Assembly (NCBI GenBank): GCA_029945375.1
Contig: JAQOTE010000043.1
Location: forward strand, 1 to 23,498
Length of the DNA stretch: 23,498 bases
Reading direction: 5' to 3'
DNA from: Agaricus subrufescens
Taxonomy: Eukaryota; Basidiomycota; Agaricomycetes; Agaricales; Agaricaceae
Shown: piece after piece, positions 1-6,999 of the stretch
Layout: each line of letters begins with the position of its first letter
Position numbering within the stretch: the first letter of the stretch is position 1
The notes under the pieces: model-generated
Seen by the model: only the letters and a program-made list of their open reading frames with translations
Databases searched by the model: none
What the model was told of the DNA's origin: nothing
Position numbers and translations under genes: made by a program

Positions 1-23
1 AAAAAAAAAAAAAAAAAAAAAAA
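1..23 (+). repeat. poly(A) tail of a LINE lying left of the window
   Basis: A pure A-run abuts copia integrase sequence that begins gatgcattcactgcc. In Copia-D the same site reads, on the minus strand, uninterrupted through ggcaagatgcattcactgcc (about 23156-23175). The run is therefore the 3' end of a plus-strand poly(A) element inserted into Copia-A, whose body lies outside the window. The element's identity cannot be seen; L-family membership is likely from context only. Confidence 0.75.
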
Positions 24-487
24 GATGCATTCACTGCCATTTCCTCCCTCCCTCAATCACAATCGATCCCCTCTCGAGCTGGTGCATTCAGACCTTCACG
101 GACCGCTCCCAGTCGCTTCCCACTCAGGCTACAAGTACTGGATCACCTTTATAGACGACGCGACGCGATTCCGGGCTGTACATCTGCTTAAAAGCAAGTC
201 AGAAGCCTTTGAAGCATTCAAAGTCTACAAATCTTGGGCCGAAAATCAACTTGGAGTCAAAATCCGGGCTCTACAGGATGATAAAGGCGGTGAATACATG
301 TCTAAGGCCTTCCTAACGTTCACGGAGCAGTCTGGCATCGAAAGGAGGCACTCTACTCGCAACAGACCCCAGCAGAATGGCCTTGCGGAGAGAGCTAATA
401 GGACTATGGGTGAAAGAATCACTGCTATGCTCTCGGAATCTCGACTTCCTGCCTCTTTCTGGGGAGAATGTGTGTCTTCTATGGTCC
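24..487 (+). pseudogene. Copia-A pol fragment 1: integrase catalytic core
   Basis: Reading from the methionine at 25, the fragment covers the end of the GAG-pre-integrase region and the rve integrase core. The acidic triad is visible: Asp in HSDLHG (residue 23), Asp in LQDDKGGEY (85/86) and Glu in NGLAERANR (122). D86 to E122 gives the classical 35-residue spacing. Integrase would insert the double-stranded cDNA into the genome. The frame is open up to the N1 insertion point inside the conserved SSMVHVWNRLP stretch, then resumes at 1911. Codon 166-168 is CGA here, where Copia-D has TGA. Confidence 0.92.
478..487. repeat. Target site duplication of N1 (left copy)
   Basis: tctatggtcc here and again at 1911-1920. 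Other copia copies have it once at this integrase position. A 10-bp duplication plus a poly(A) tail indicates target-primed reverse transcription of a LINE-mobilised element. Confidence 0.88.
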
Positions 488-523
488 GTATTTTTTTTTT
501 TTTTTTTTTTTTTTTGTATCAAT

Positions 524-541
524 GGCACCTCTCGGTGGACC
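524..541 (-). promoter_or_regulatory. N1 3'-terminal hairpin next to poly(A)
   Basis: On the minus strand CACC-GAGA-GGTG forms a stem closed by a GNRA-type tetraloop. An outer GG..CC pair is set off by a two-base bulge. Same structure as in L1, L3, L4, L6 and L7. Likely read as RNA by the reverse transcriptase that starts at the tail (inference). Confidence 0.55.
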
Positions 542-901
542 TTTTATTCAAGTAGCTATACGACATCCGGTTAGATACTCCGGGCATACTACAAGAATAT
601 GGCAGCCATGACGCGTCGCCGAAATAAACATTAGCCCCAAACAACATTATAATCGTATATCGTATCCGGCGGAATTTACATCGCCTCGAAGAGAAAAGAA
701 AATAAAAACAATAAAGATAAAGATAATGGGCCGTAGAGAAAAATGTACGAAGTGAGCCTTAGCTCAAGCAAACATGACACCTACGATACAGCCCGGATGC
801 GCCCCCGATTTTCAAAGACAGGGCGGTTGCGGTCGCGCGCGAAGCGCAGCAAGCGCAGATAGTGGGTGCCGGTGGAACGTGCTCCCGTGAAAGAGTGACA
901 A

Positions 902-1040
902 AGGCAGCTGAGTGCCTGAAGAGATCGTGGAGGGCTGGCCATCGCATAGAGTAGCTAGGGCCGGGAGAGAGTGTTGAGGCAGCTGGGTGCCGGAACGAAT
1001 GAGGGGACCGGCTACGAAGTAGCCGGGGCCGGAAGGGACA
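902..1040. repeat. Imperfect tandem repeat in N1 body, about 77-bp unit
   Basis: A unit beginning aaggcagctgagtgcc (902) recurs as gaggcagctgggtgcc (978). Both continue through a diverged ggctggcc / gaccggct stretch to agctagggccggga / agccggggccggaa. At least two diverged units are visible. No coding signal is apparent. Confidence 0.6.
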
Positions 1041-1416
1041 GGATGGAGAAGTCGGGGGGATTTTCGACTTTCCAAGTGTTGGGCCAAAAGACCCGGAGCA
1101 TGAGGTCATGTCACATAGTAACGCAACCACTCGGTGCCAGCTAAGAATAGCTAGCCAATAGTGGACGGACCCTGGGTAGGATCCGGCCGAGAAGAGGGAG
1201 GGGGAGCCACGCACAAGTGCGTAGCAAAATGGTGGCCGCCAGAGAATGGACGGCCGGGGGAGATCGAGCAGCGCGATGCCGCTAAAAAATGGTGCACGGT
1301 GGGAGGGTCTCTTGAAGACACCGCAGCCCGGTGCGGGGGGAAATCGGACCACCCGGTGGGGAATGGCGGGGAGTATTGGTCGTGGTCGCGTCCAACGACC
1401 GTTGGAAGAAGGGAAG

Positions 1417-1690
1417 GTGGGCGCTGTGAGCGGCGCCGATGCGGTGGTGTCCGGAGGGTGTTGGCCAGTCCAGACGAGAGGATGCGCCCATGAGAAGAGC
1501 GGGCGCGAGTGGTGGAACGAAGGTTTTTTGTCCCGAGTGGAAAAGGAGTGTAAGGCGCAGAGAGCGGCGCCATCGCAGTGGTGTCCAGGGGGTTTGGCCA
1601 GCCTAGACGAGGGGTGCGCCCCCAAGAAGAGAGCGCGAGGGTGGGACGCAGAGACTACGCCCCGAGGGTCAAGCGGAAGGGGAGTAACAT
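1417..1690. repeat. Imperfect tandem repeat in N1 body, about 133-bp unit
   Basis: The segment from gggcgctgtgagcggcgcc (about 1420) is repeated from aggcgcagagagcggcgcc (about 1553). Both then share gtggtgtcc, ttggccag, agacgag, gcgccc and agaagag in the same order. Two diverged units of about 133 bp are seen. Confidence 0.65.
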
Positions 1691-1910
1691 ACCCCAAGCC
1701 GCCCAACGGTGGTCGACACGACATCCAACGATAGCACAGATGCCGACCGTGCTATTCAACTCGAACCTCTGGGATATCAGCAGGGAGTGAGACCCCGCCT
1801 ACACAGCGCCCCCTACGATTTCACCGAGGAGTGGACGTCTCAGCTACTAAAGCGTAGGCCCCACCCATCCCAAAAGGGAAGGTGGTGGTTAGAGGTCAAG
1901 AAGGGAATCG

Positions 1911-4001
1911 TCTATGGTCCATGTCTGGAACAGGCTGCCTACATCGTCGCTTTCTGGCACTACACCCTTCCAGGCCTTCTATAAGCGAAAACCTGATGTC
2001 TCCCACCTCCGAGTATGGGGGTGTACTGCCTATGTGCATGTACAGCGAGATAAGAGGACTTCTCTAGAGCCTCACTACGAAAAATGCGTGTTTATAGGCT
2101 ATCCTGCAGGCTACAAGGGCTGGAAGTTCTATAATCCAGTCACTAAGCGTTCAGTGATCTCGGAGAGGGCTGATTTTGACGAGAGGTACTTTCCTGGCAC
2201 TTCTAGAGCCCAACTCGATGCTGTACCTTCATTTGCTGGCCCTCCCCCCTCCCCTGAGCCTCAGACTACTTCTGAGCCTTCTCCTGCACCACCAACGTCG
2301 CATTTCGGAGTGCTACCTCTCCTAGATGAAGGGGGTGATACTAGCCCTCTCCCTGCTCGCTTTCAGCCTCCCAGTCCGAGTTCTCCTGGTGTTCCTCTCG
2401 AAGAGGAGACTCCTCTACCTGCTCTTCCTCCTCCTAGCCCTGCTACTCCGCCCCCACAAGCTCCGATTCCACTCCCTGTGACTCCCCCCACTGCTGGAGT
2501 GCCCCCTGAGCCTCCCAGAGTGCCACGTCGCACTGGACGCGTTCGGAAGCCCCCTGGTGACTGGTGGAAGGTCAGGCAACCTAATCTGCCTGCTAGAGAC
2601 CCAGAAGACGACGACGAGGCTGCTCTTTCAGCTGATACTGACTTCTATGAGGTCGAGTTTGCTGGGGCTGTTTCTACAGCTGATCCTCGCACCTACAGGC
2701 TGGCTATGCAGTCCCCTGACAGGGAACACTGGGTCGATGCCTGTAACACCGAAATCTTCAATCTCGAGGCTAACAGGACTTGGGAACTTACTGAGCTGCC
2801 TCCTGGTAAGAAGGTAGTCAACTCTGGCTGGGTTTTCAAGGTGAAAAGGCATGCCGACAGCTCAATTGAGCGCTATAGGGCTCGCCTTGTTGCTAAAGGC
2901 TTCTCCCAACGTCCTGGCTTCGATTACACTGAGGTCTTTGCCCCTACATTTCGTCCTGCCTCTCTGAGACTCATTATAGCTCTGGCTGCTAGAGAGGGCT
3001 ACAAAATGCGTTCTGTTGACATCTCCTCTGCCTTCACTTATGGGGAACTCGAGGAGGAGATTTACATGAGGCAACCAGAGGGCTATCACACTGGAGGCCC
3101 TAATATGGTCTTCAGGCTCCGTAAATCGCTCTATGGCCTTAAGCAGGCTGCCAGACAATGGAGTAAGAAGCTCCAAGGTGTTCTAGAGGGTATTGGCTAC
3201 TCTAGACTTCACTCCGACAACTCCATTTACATCTATTCCAAGGGAGACATCAAGGTCATTGTACCAGTCTTCATTGATGACATTACCCTAGTCTCTAAAA
3301 GCGATGCAGCCATGGCCTCTGCTGTCTCGGAGCTGTCTCGGCACTTCAAACTGCAAGATCTAGGCTCTACCACTCTTCTACTGGGCATTCAGGTGAAGCA
3401 GGATCGCTCTAAGCATTCCATCTCCCTCTCCCAAGAGCACTACATCAAGGAGCTGCTAGAACAGTTCAATATGGACGATTCCAACTCCCTTTCCACCCCT
3501 CTACCTCCTGGCTCTGAGCTCTCGGACATTGTTCCCTCACTTGAGGAGCAGGCTGAGATGAAGTCTGTTCCCTATCTCTCTGCTGTAGGCACCCTGCAGT
3601 ATCTTGCCACCATGACTCGTCATGACATTGCCTATGCTGTCTCCTACCTTGGGAGATTCAATCACAATCCTGCTCCTGCCCATTGGCTTGCTGTAAAGCA
3701 TTTACTTTGCTATTGGAAAAGCACAATGCACTACCAGCTTGTCTACTGAGGTAGTGACTCCAGAGAGCTGTTCACCACTTATTCTGATGCTTCCCATGGT
3801 GGCTGCAAGGCCACAGGTTGAGCTACAGGTGGTTATGTGACTCTAGTGTCTGGGGCTGCTGTAGGATGGTCCTCAAAGCGTCAGCCCTTTGTGACTCTCT
3901 CGAGTACTGAGGCTGAATTTGTTGCTGCCGTCGAAGCTGGAAAGGAGATCAAGTGGACTAGGAACATTCTGACAGAGTTTGGCTATCACCAGACACTTCC
4001 C
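1911..4001 (+). pseudogene. Copia-A pol fragment 2: integrase C-terminus, linker, reverse transcriptase, start of RNase H
   Basis: The frame resumes at VHVWNRLP after N1. Order: integrase C-terminus with WGCTAYVHV and FIGYP; a long proline/serine linker (about 2230-2540); the basic RTGRVRKPPGDWWK segment; and the reverse transcriptase with AMQSPDREHW, GWVFKVKRH, the catalytic Asp in VDISSAFTYGELEEEIYM (Asp codon 3018-3020) and the FIDD box (3270-3281). RNase H starts after WLAVKHLLCY. Two in-frame TGA codons (3747-3749, 3819-3821) stand where Copia-C has CGA, and beyond them TYSDASHGGCKATG, the SSTEAEF motif and GYHQTLP can still be read. L1 interrupts at 4002. Changes at conserved positions (MTRHDIAY for MTRPDIAY, CYWKST for CYLKGT) also indicate decay. 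Confidence 0.93.
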
Positions 4002-4011
4002 ATCGCTTCTT

Positions 4012-4060
4012 GACTTCTTACCACTACCTTCCTGTTTTGGAAGCCTCAGTGGTTTAGCTG
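4012..4060 (+). promoter_or_regulatory. L1 5' leader hairpin
   Basis: CCTTCC, a short T-rich loop and GGAAG, enclosed by an outer CCAC..GTGG, form a stem in the first 60 nt. The same arrangement is found in L2, L6 and L7. Shortened or altered versions occur in L5 and N1. LINE promoters are internal, so the region may combine promoter and RNA-structure roles (inference). Confidence 0.5.
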
Positions 4061-4087
4061 TACTAGGAGCAATATACGTTCTGCAAC

Positions 4088-5989
4088 ATGGATACTCGTC
4101 CGGACTTCGACAACGGAGGCTGGGAGACCGACAGCGACGATGACTCGAAGCTGCCGCCCGCTATGCGAGCTGCAGGTGAAGCGTTAGAAATGGAGTTGGA
4201 GACTCCAAAGGCCGCGCGTATCGTGAAGATGCGGGCACATTTAGCAGGTAAGGGCAAGACCAAGGACGTCTCGTTCTCGGACACTGCCCCCGCCGTATCC
4301 TCATCCGACTTCAATCGCGTCCTCGCGGACGCATCGGAGTCAATTTCCAGGCTCATGAAGGAGGATTCCCCCGCCCCTCAAGCCCAGACTCGCGCCGAAC
4401 GCAGGCGCGGACAACCCAAGGCGCCAGCCTGGCCGTCTACCCCCGTCACCCCCACCCCATCGGGCTCTCGACAGCCTGGTGGGACCGCTCAGTCGCTGCT
4501 CGAGGCTATCTCCTCGCCAGCCACCCCCAAGACCCCTCGCACTGCTTCTATCTACACGCCTACCAAGGTACCTGGAAAGAAGCACGGACTCGCTGTGTCG
4601 CTGTCGACTGCCGCCGACATCGTCCAGCAAACCCCCCCCGACGACAACTTCATCGGCTACGCCGATGAACTGCTACGTCTCATTTTCAATATATTGTCGA
4701 GTGGCGCTCACAAAAATATTGATTTTCAGAACATGGCTGGAGTCTGCTCATTCGAGACGGCTCTTGCTATTATCATTGGTCAAACTGGTGCGGCGTCGCC
4801 CCCCTCCCCAGCCAAACCCACCACCCCCCTCTTCCTCCCTTCCACCCCCGTTGTTCCCTCATCGCGTCCCCGGTCCCCGATGGCCGAGGACGAGGTAACT
4901 ACCCCGGTCCCGAAGAAAGTCCGCATCCAGTCCCCACCTGGCTCTGCACCCAAGCAATCCGCTTTAGGAAAGTGTGCCCCGGCTGCTCCCGCAGCTGTTC
5001 GAGCACCTTCCAAGAGCGCTCTCAAGGCTAAGCCGGCCTCTGTCCCCTCCCTCCCCAAGGCCCCGGCTCCCTCCACTGCCCCCGCTGTGTCCCGCCGTGC
5101 TCCCGCACGCAAGGGCAAGCACACTAGCCACGGCGCTTCGCGCCGGGGTGTCCTTATTCATCCACCGGCCGGATCTACAATCCGTGCTATTAATATCACT
5201 CCCGATGTTCTCCGGGAGTGCAACCGACACCTCAAGGATGACCTCAAGTCTGAGGTCGTTCTGGAATCTTCTTCTGATTCGGCATCCGGCATCTTCATTG
5301 CCGCCTCCCGAGTTCTGTCCAAGCCCGAATCTGCGTGCGTGCTTAGGCATGTACGCCGCCTCGTCGACCCCAACGGACTCGTCCCCCTCCAGTCCGCCAC
5401 TCCCACCTCCACGTCCTACCTCAAGGTATTGGACGTACCACTCATTCCGGCTCCCCCCGCCACTTGGCTCCAGGCGCAGCGCGAGGCGTTCACCATCGCG
5501 TTGCACAACTCTCCTGTGGGTAAACCTTTATCCACTCACATCAAGCACGCTGTCCGCTTCATGCGGACATCACGTAAGTCCGATACCTGCATCGCTTGGA
5601 TCGACATCGCAGACTCCGTCTCTGGCCGCACGGCCCGGGACTACATTGGTAAGCACATCTTTATTGGTGGGCGCAACTGTCAAATCCGCGGCGCTGCCCC
5701 ACGGCCCGGCTCTGCTCTATGCACTCGTTGTCAACGATGGGGCCACCATTCCGACGTATGCCGATCTAAGGGCATACGCTGTCCTCACTGCGCGGGCCCG
5801 CACTCGGCTGACTCGCATATTCCGGCGTCCATAGCGATGAAGAAGAATCCGGACGATCGTCATTGTGCAAATTGTTCTGCAGGGAAGAAGAAAGATAAGG
5901 CGCACTCCACAACGGACACTTCGTGCCCGTTCTGGAACAACCGTTTCGATCGGGATTGGCTCAAGCGCCAGTTCCCATCGAAGAAGTAG
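4088..5989 (+). CDS. L1 gag-like ORF1 protein (RNA-binding, three zinc knuckles), 633 aa, intact
   Basis: ATG at 4088 has A at -3 and G at +4, and it matches the MDTR..DFD start of L5 and L7. The protein has an acidic N-terminus, a conserved block near residue 190 (YADELLRLIFNIL) shared with L6 and L7, a long Pro/Ala-rich linker (about 235-335), and a basic patch RRAPARKGKH. A conserved domain (about 350-530) contains SYLKVLDVPLIP and CIAWIDIADSVSGRTARD and could fold like an RRM. Three cysteine/histidine motifs close it: CX2CX4HX4C (545-558), CX2CX3HX4H (565-577) and CX2CX9HX6C (593-613). This triple pattern is known from gag-like ORF1 proteins of jockey, I, R1 and Tad-type LINEs, which coat the element RNA. 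The third knuckle has a longer spacer than usual. It is the only undamaged long ORF in the window, so L1 may be the youngest gag copy here. Confidence 0.9.
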   Translation: MDTRPDFDNGGWETDSDDDSKLPPAMRAAGEALEMELETPKAARIVKMRAHLAGKGKTKDVSFSDTAPAVSSSDFNRVLADASESISRLMKEDSPAPQAQTRAERRRGQPKAPAWPSTPVTPTPSGSRQPGGTAQSLLEAISSPATPKTPRTASIYTPTKVPGKKHGLAVSLSTAADIVQQTPPDDNFIGYADELLRLIFNILSSGAHKNIDFQNMAGVCSFETALAIIIGQTGAASPPSPAKPTTPLFLPSTPVVPSSRPRSPMAEDEVTTPVPKKVRIQSPPGSAPKQSALGKCAPAAPAAVRAPSKSALKAKPASVPSLPKAPAPSTAPAVSRRAPARKGKHTSHGASRRGVLIHPPAGSTIRAINITPDVLRECNRHLKDDLKSEVVLESSSDSASGIFIAASRVLSKPESACVLRHVRRLVDPNGLVPLQSATPTSTSYLKVLDVPLIPAPPATWLQAQREAFTIALHNSPVGKPLSTHIKHAVRFMRTSRKSDTCIAWIDIADSVSGRTARDYIGKHIFIGGRNCQIRGAAPRPGSALCTRCQRWGHHSDVCRSKGIRCPHCAGPHSADSHIPASIAMKKNPDDRHCANCSAGKKKDKAHSTTDTSCPFWNNRFDRDWLKRQFPSKK

Positions 5990-6129
5990 GAAACTTCACC
6001 GTTTCTTTCGGGAGCACGCGCCGCCGGTACCCACCACTTCCCCTCGCCACCTTGTCCGCGATCGCAAACCGGCTCGTCTGAAAATCGGGGCTGTATCCAA
6101 GTTTGAACGTAGGTGATTTGTGTTTGCTT

Positions 6130-6141
6130 GAGCCACGGCTC
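6130..6141 (+). promoter_or_regulatory. L1 3' UTR hairpin 1 (GAGC/GCTC)
   Basis: GAGC-CACG-GCTC. The stem is kept while the loop varies: TAAG in N1 and L4, GAAG in L7, TTGTA in L6. L3 has a one-base stem mismatch. Confidence 0.45.
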
Positions 6142-6321
6142 GCTTCGCTCGCCTCTCGTTTGGACTTAACATTTCTTTTTCATTTTGTTATGTTTCCTTT
6201 TTCTTTTTCTCTTCGAGGCGATGATCTTTCCGCCGGATATGTTTTTCTTTTAATCATGTTGTTAGGGGCTTAATGTTTTCACTCGGATACGCGTCATGGC
6301 ATCCCTATTCTTGTAGTATGC

Positions 6322-6338
6322 CCGAATTATCTACTCGG
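6322..6338 (+). promoter_or_regulatory. L1 3' UTR hairpin 2 (CCGA/TCGG)
   Basis: CCGA-attatctac-TCGG. The pairing is kept with different bases in other copies: CCGG/CCGG in N1, L4 and L6, and CCAG/CTGG in L7. Confidence 0.55.
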
Positions 6339-6363
6339 ATGTCGTATAGCTACTTGAATAAAA

Positions 6364-6381
6364 GGTCCACCGAGAGGTGCC
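6364..6381 (+). promoter_or_regulatory. L1 3'-terminal hairpin with GNRA-type loop
   Basis: CACC-GAGA-GGTG with an outer GG..CC pair, 8 nt before the poly(A). Present in all copies with an intact tail except L2. L3 has loop GGAA, also of GNRA type. Confidence 0.6.
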
Positions 6382-6416
6382 GTTGATACAAAAAAAAAAA
6401 AAAAAAAAAAAAAAAA

Positions 6417-6660
6417 CCAGGCAACCTCAATGCTTTTCATGGATAACAAGTCTGGTATCAGTGTAGCCAAGAATCCTGAGCACCACGGGCACATGAAACA
6501 CCTAGACCTTTGCTTCTATTGGCTCCATGAGACTGTAGAAGATGGAGTCATCGATCCTCTTTATGTATCCACTGACCAGCAAGTTGTGGACATCTTAACC
6601 AAGGCTGTATCAAGGAAAGTTGTTGACTTTGCTGTGCTGTTGTTAGGACTTGGAGCTTAG
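6417..6660 (+). pseudogene. Copia-A pol fragment 3: RNase H C-terminus
   Basis: After the L1 insertion the RNase H reading frame resumes with FMDNKSGISVAKNPEHHG, continues through HLDLCFYWL and VSTDQQVVDILTKAV, and ends at TAG 6658-6660, just as in Copia-C and Copia-D. RNase H degrades the RNA strand during cDNA synthesis. The block is translatable in itself but separated from the rest of pol. Confidence 0.9.
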
Positions 6661-6677
6661 TATGGACTGGTTGGATC

Positions 6678-6686
6678 AAGGGGGTG
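6678..6686 (+). other. Copia-A polypurine tract
   Basis: aagggggtg directly before the LTR. The same tract, reversed, precedes the LTRs of Copia-B (7327-7335) and Copia-C (12356-12364). Copia-D (from 15819) has one changed base. It primes plus-strand DNA synthesis in LTR elements. Confidence 0.75.
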
Positions 6687-6984
6687 TGTTAGACTGCCCC
6701 AGCAGTCTTGTGTTAGAGTGCCCCAACAGTCTTGTATATGGACTTAGAGATGGTACGACTTTCTGATCATGTGATATATTAGCAAGCACATGTTGAACTT
6801 GTCTGTGAACGCTCTAGAAGCCTTTAGCTTCTTAGACTTGTTCACAGGTGAGTATAGAGTTCTGTATATTCATAGATAGCTTCTTAGACTTGTTCACAGG
6901 ATTCCTTAATCAATTCTTATCCGATTCACTCGTGACTACCATCGTTAGAACCGTCTCCGCACGCGCTACGTTCTACTTCCGACA
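6687..6984 (+). repeat. Copia-A 3' LTR, 298 bp
   Basis: It begins TGTTAG and ends CCGACA, the TG..CA ends of LTRs. Copia-C and Copia-D have LTRs of exactly the same length. Its first 24 bp are duplicated in tandem (6687-6710, 6711-6734). A 23-bp repeat, agcttcttagacttgttcac plus agg, occurs at 6826-6848 and again about 53 bp downstream. An inverted repeat CTGTGAAC (6803-6810) / GTTCACAG (6840-6847) encloses a second one, AGAAGC/GCTTCT. As an LTR it should hold the promoter and the RNA 3' end; no clear TATA box was identified. Confidence 0.92.
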
Positions 6985-6999
6985 TTCCCATCCGATTAG
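6985..6999. other. 15-bp unassigned spacer between two copia 3' LTRs
   Basis: ttcccatccgattag is the only DNA not assigned to an element. Expected 5-bp target duplications would be ttccc for Copia-A and attag for Copia-B, but their partners lie outside the window. Confidence 0.6.

Larger units (their letters stand above)
488..1910 (-). mobile_element. N1: 1.4-kb non-autonomous element with LINE ends and no gag
   Basis: On the minus strand it starts with cgattcccttcttgacc followed by ccaccaccttcccttttggga, matching the 5' ends of L1, L2, L5, L6 and L7. It ends with the L-family 3' tail (aggtccaccgagaggtgcc, then poly(A), seen as T491-T515). Exact 10-bp duplications flank it. The body (about 770-1850) is GC-rich, has tandem repeats, and shows no zinc knuckle or other recognisable gag block. 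A minus-strand open frame at 759-1724 looks like a by-product of GC-rich sequence. N1 is therefore full length at both ends but carries foreign or highly rearranged cargo, like a SINE or an internally replaced LINE. It depends on another element's reverse transcriptase (inference). Confidence 0.8.
4002..6416 (+). mobile_element. L1: complete ORF1-only LINE-type element in Copia-A
   Basis: The element begins atcgcttcttgac with the shared 5' hairpin, carries one intact gag ORF (4088-5989), has about 400 nt of 3' UTR with conserved hairpins, and ends in 27 A's (6390-6416). Its total length is 2.4 kb. Flanks are ccagacacttccc (3989-4001) and ccaggcaacct (6417-6427), an imperfect duplication at the RNase H site seen intact in Copia-C. 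No endonuclease or reverse transcriptase ORF follows gag, in contrast to autonomous LINEs of the Tad/jockey type. Because both ends are present, this is not a 5'-truncated copy. Mobilisation by a partner LINE in trans is inferred. Confidence 0.85.
24..6984 (+). mobile_element. Copia-A: Ty1/copia LTR retrotransposon, 5' part outside window, split by N1 and L1
   Basis: The copia order integrase, reverse transcriptase, RNase H, polypurine tract, 3' LTR can be read in three blocks (24-487, 1911-4001, 6417-6984) once two LINE-type insertions are set aside. The gag, protease and 5' LTR lie to the left. Pol is broken by both insertions and by two TGA codons (3747, 3819), so this copy cannot make a full polyprotein. 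Integrase preceding reverse transcriptase is the diagnostic order for Ty1/copia as opposed to Ty3. Three related copies in this window (Copia-B, -C, -D) allow column-by-column comparison. Confidence 0.93.

Noticed and set aside
759..1724. Open frame of 321 codons on the minus strand of N1
   Set aside because: Low-complexity Pro/Ser/Arg/His composition, no domain, overlapping open frames on the opposite strand, and located in tandem-repeat, GC-rich sequence. Best explained by few chance stop codons.
1750..1775. ggttcgagttg on the minus strand of N1 as a pol III B box
   Set aside because: It matches nine of eleven consensus positions, but no convincing A box was found at a suitable distance. 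Too weak to call N1 a tRNA-derived SINE.
4974..5834. 286-codon alternative frame inside the L1 gag; similar overlapping frames in L6 and L7
   Set aside because: The frames are offset shadows of gag, rich in Pro/Leu/Arg, as expected where gag has C-rich third positions. Similarity between copies follows from the conserved gag. A synonymous-site test would be needed to argue for overprinting.
3989..6427. Perfect target duplication for L1
   Set aside because: The flanks ccagacacttccc and ccaggcaacct share only part of their bases. I treat them as a decayed duplication, not an exact one. The same caution applies to L7.
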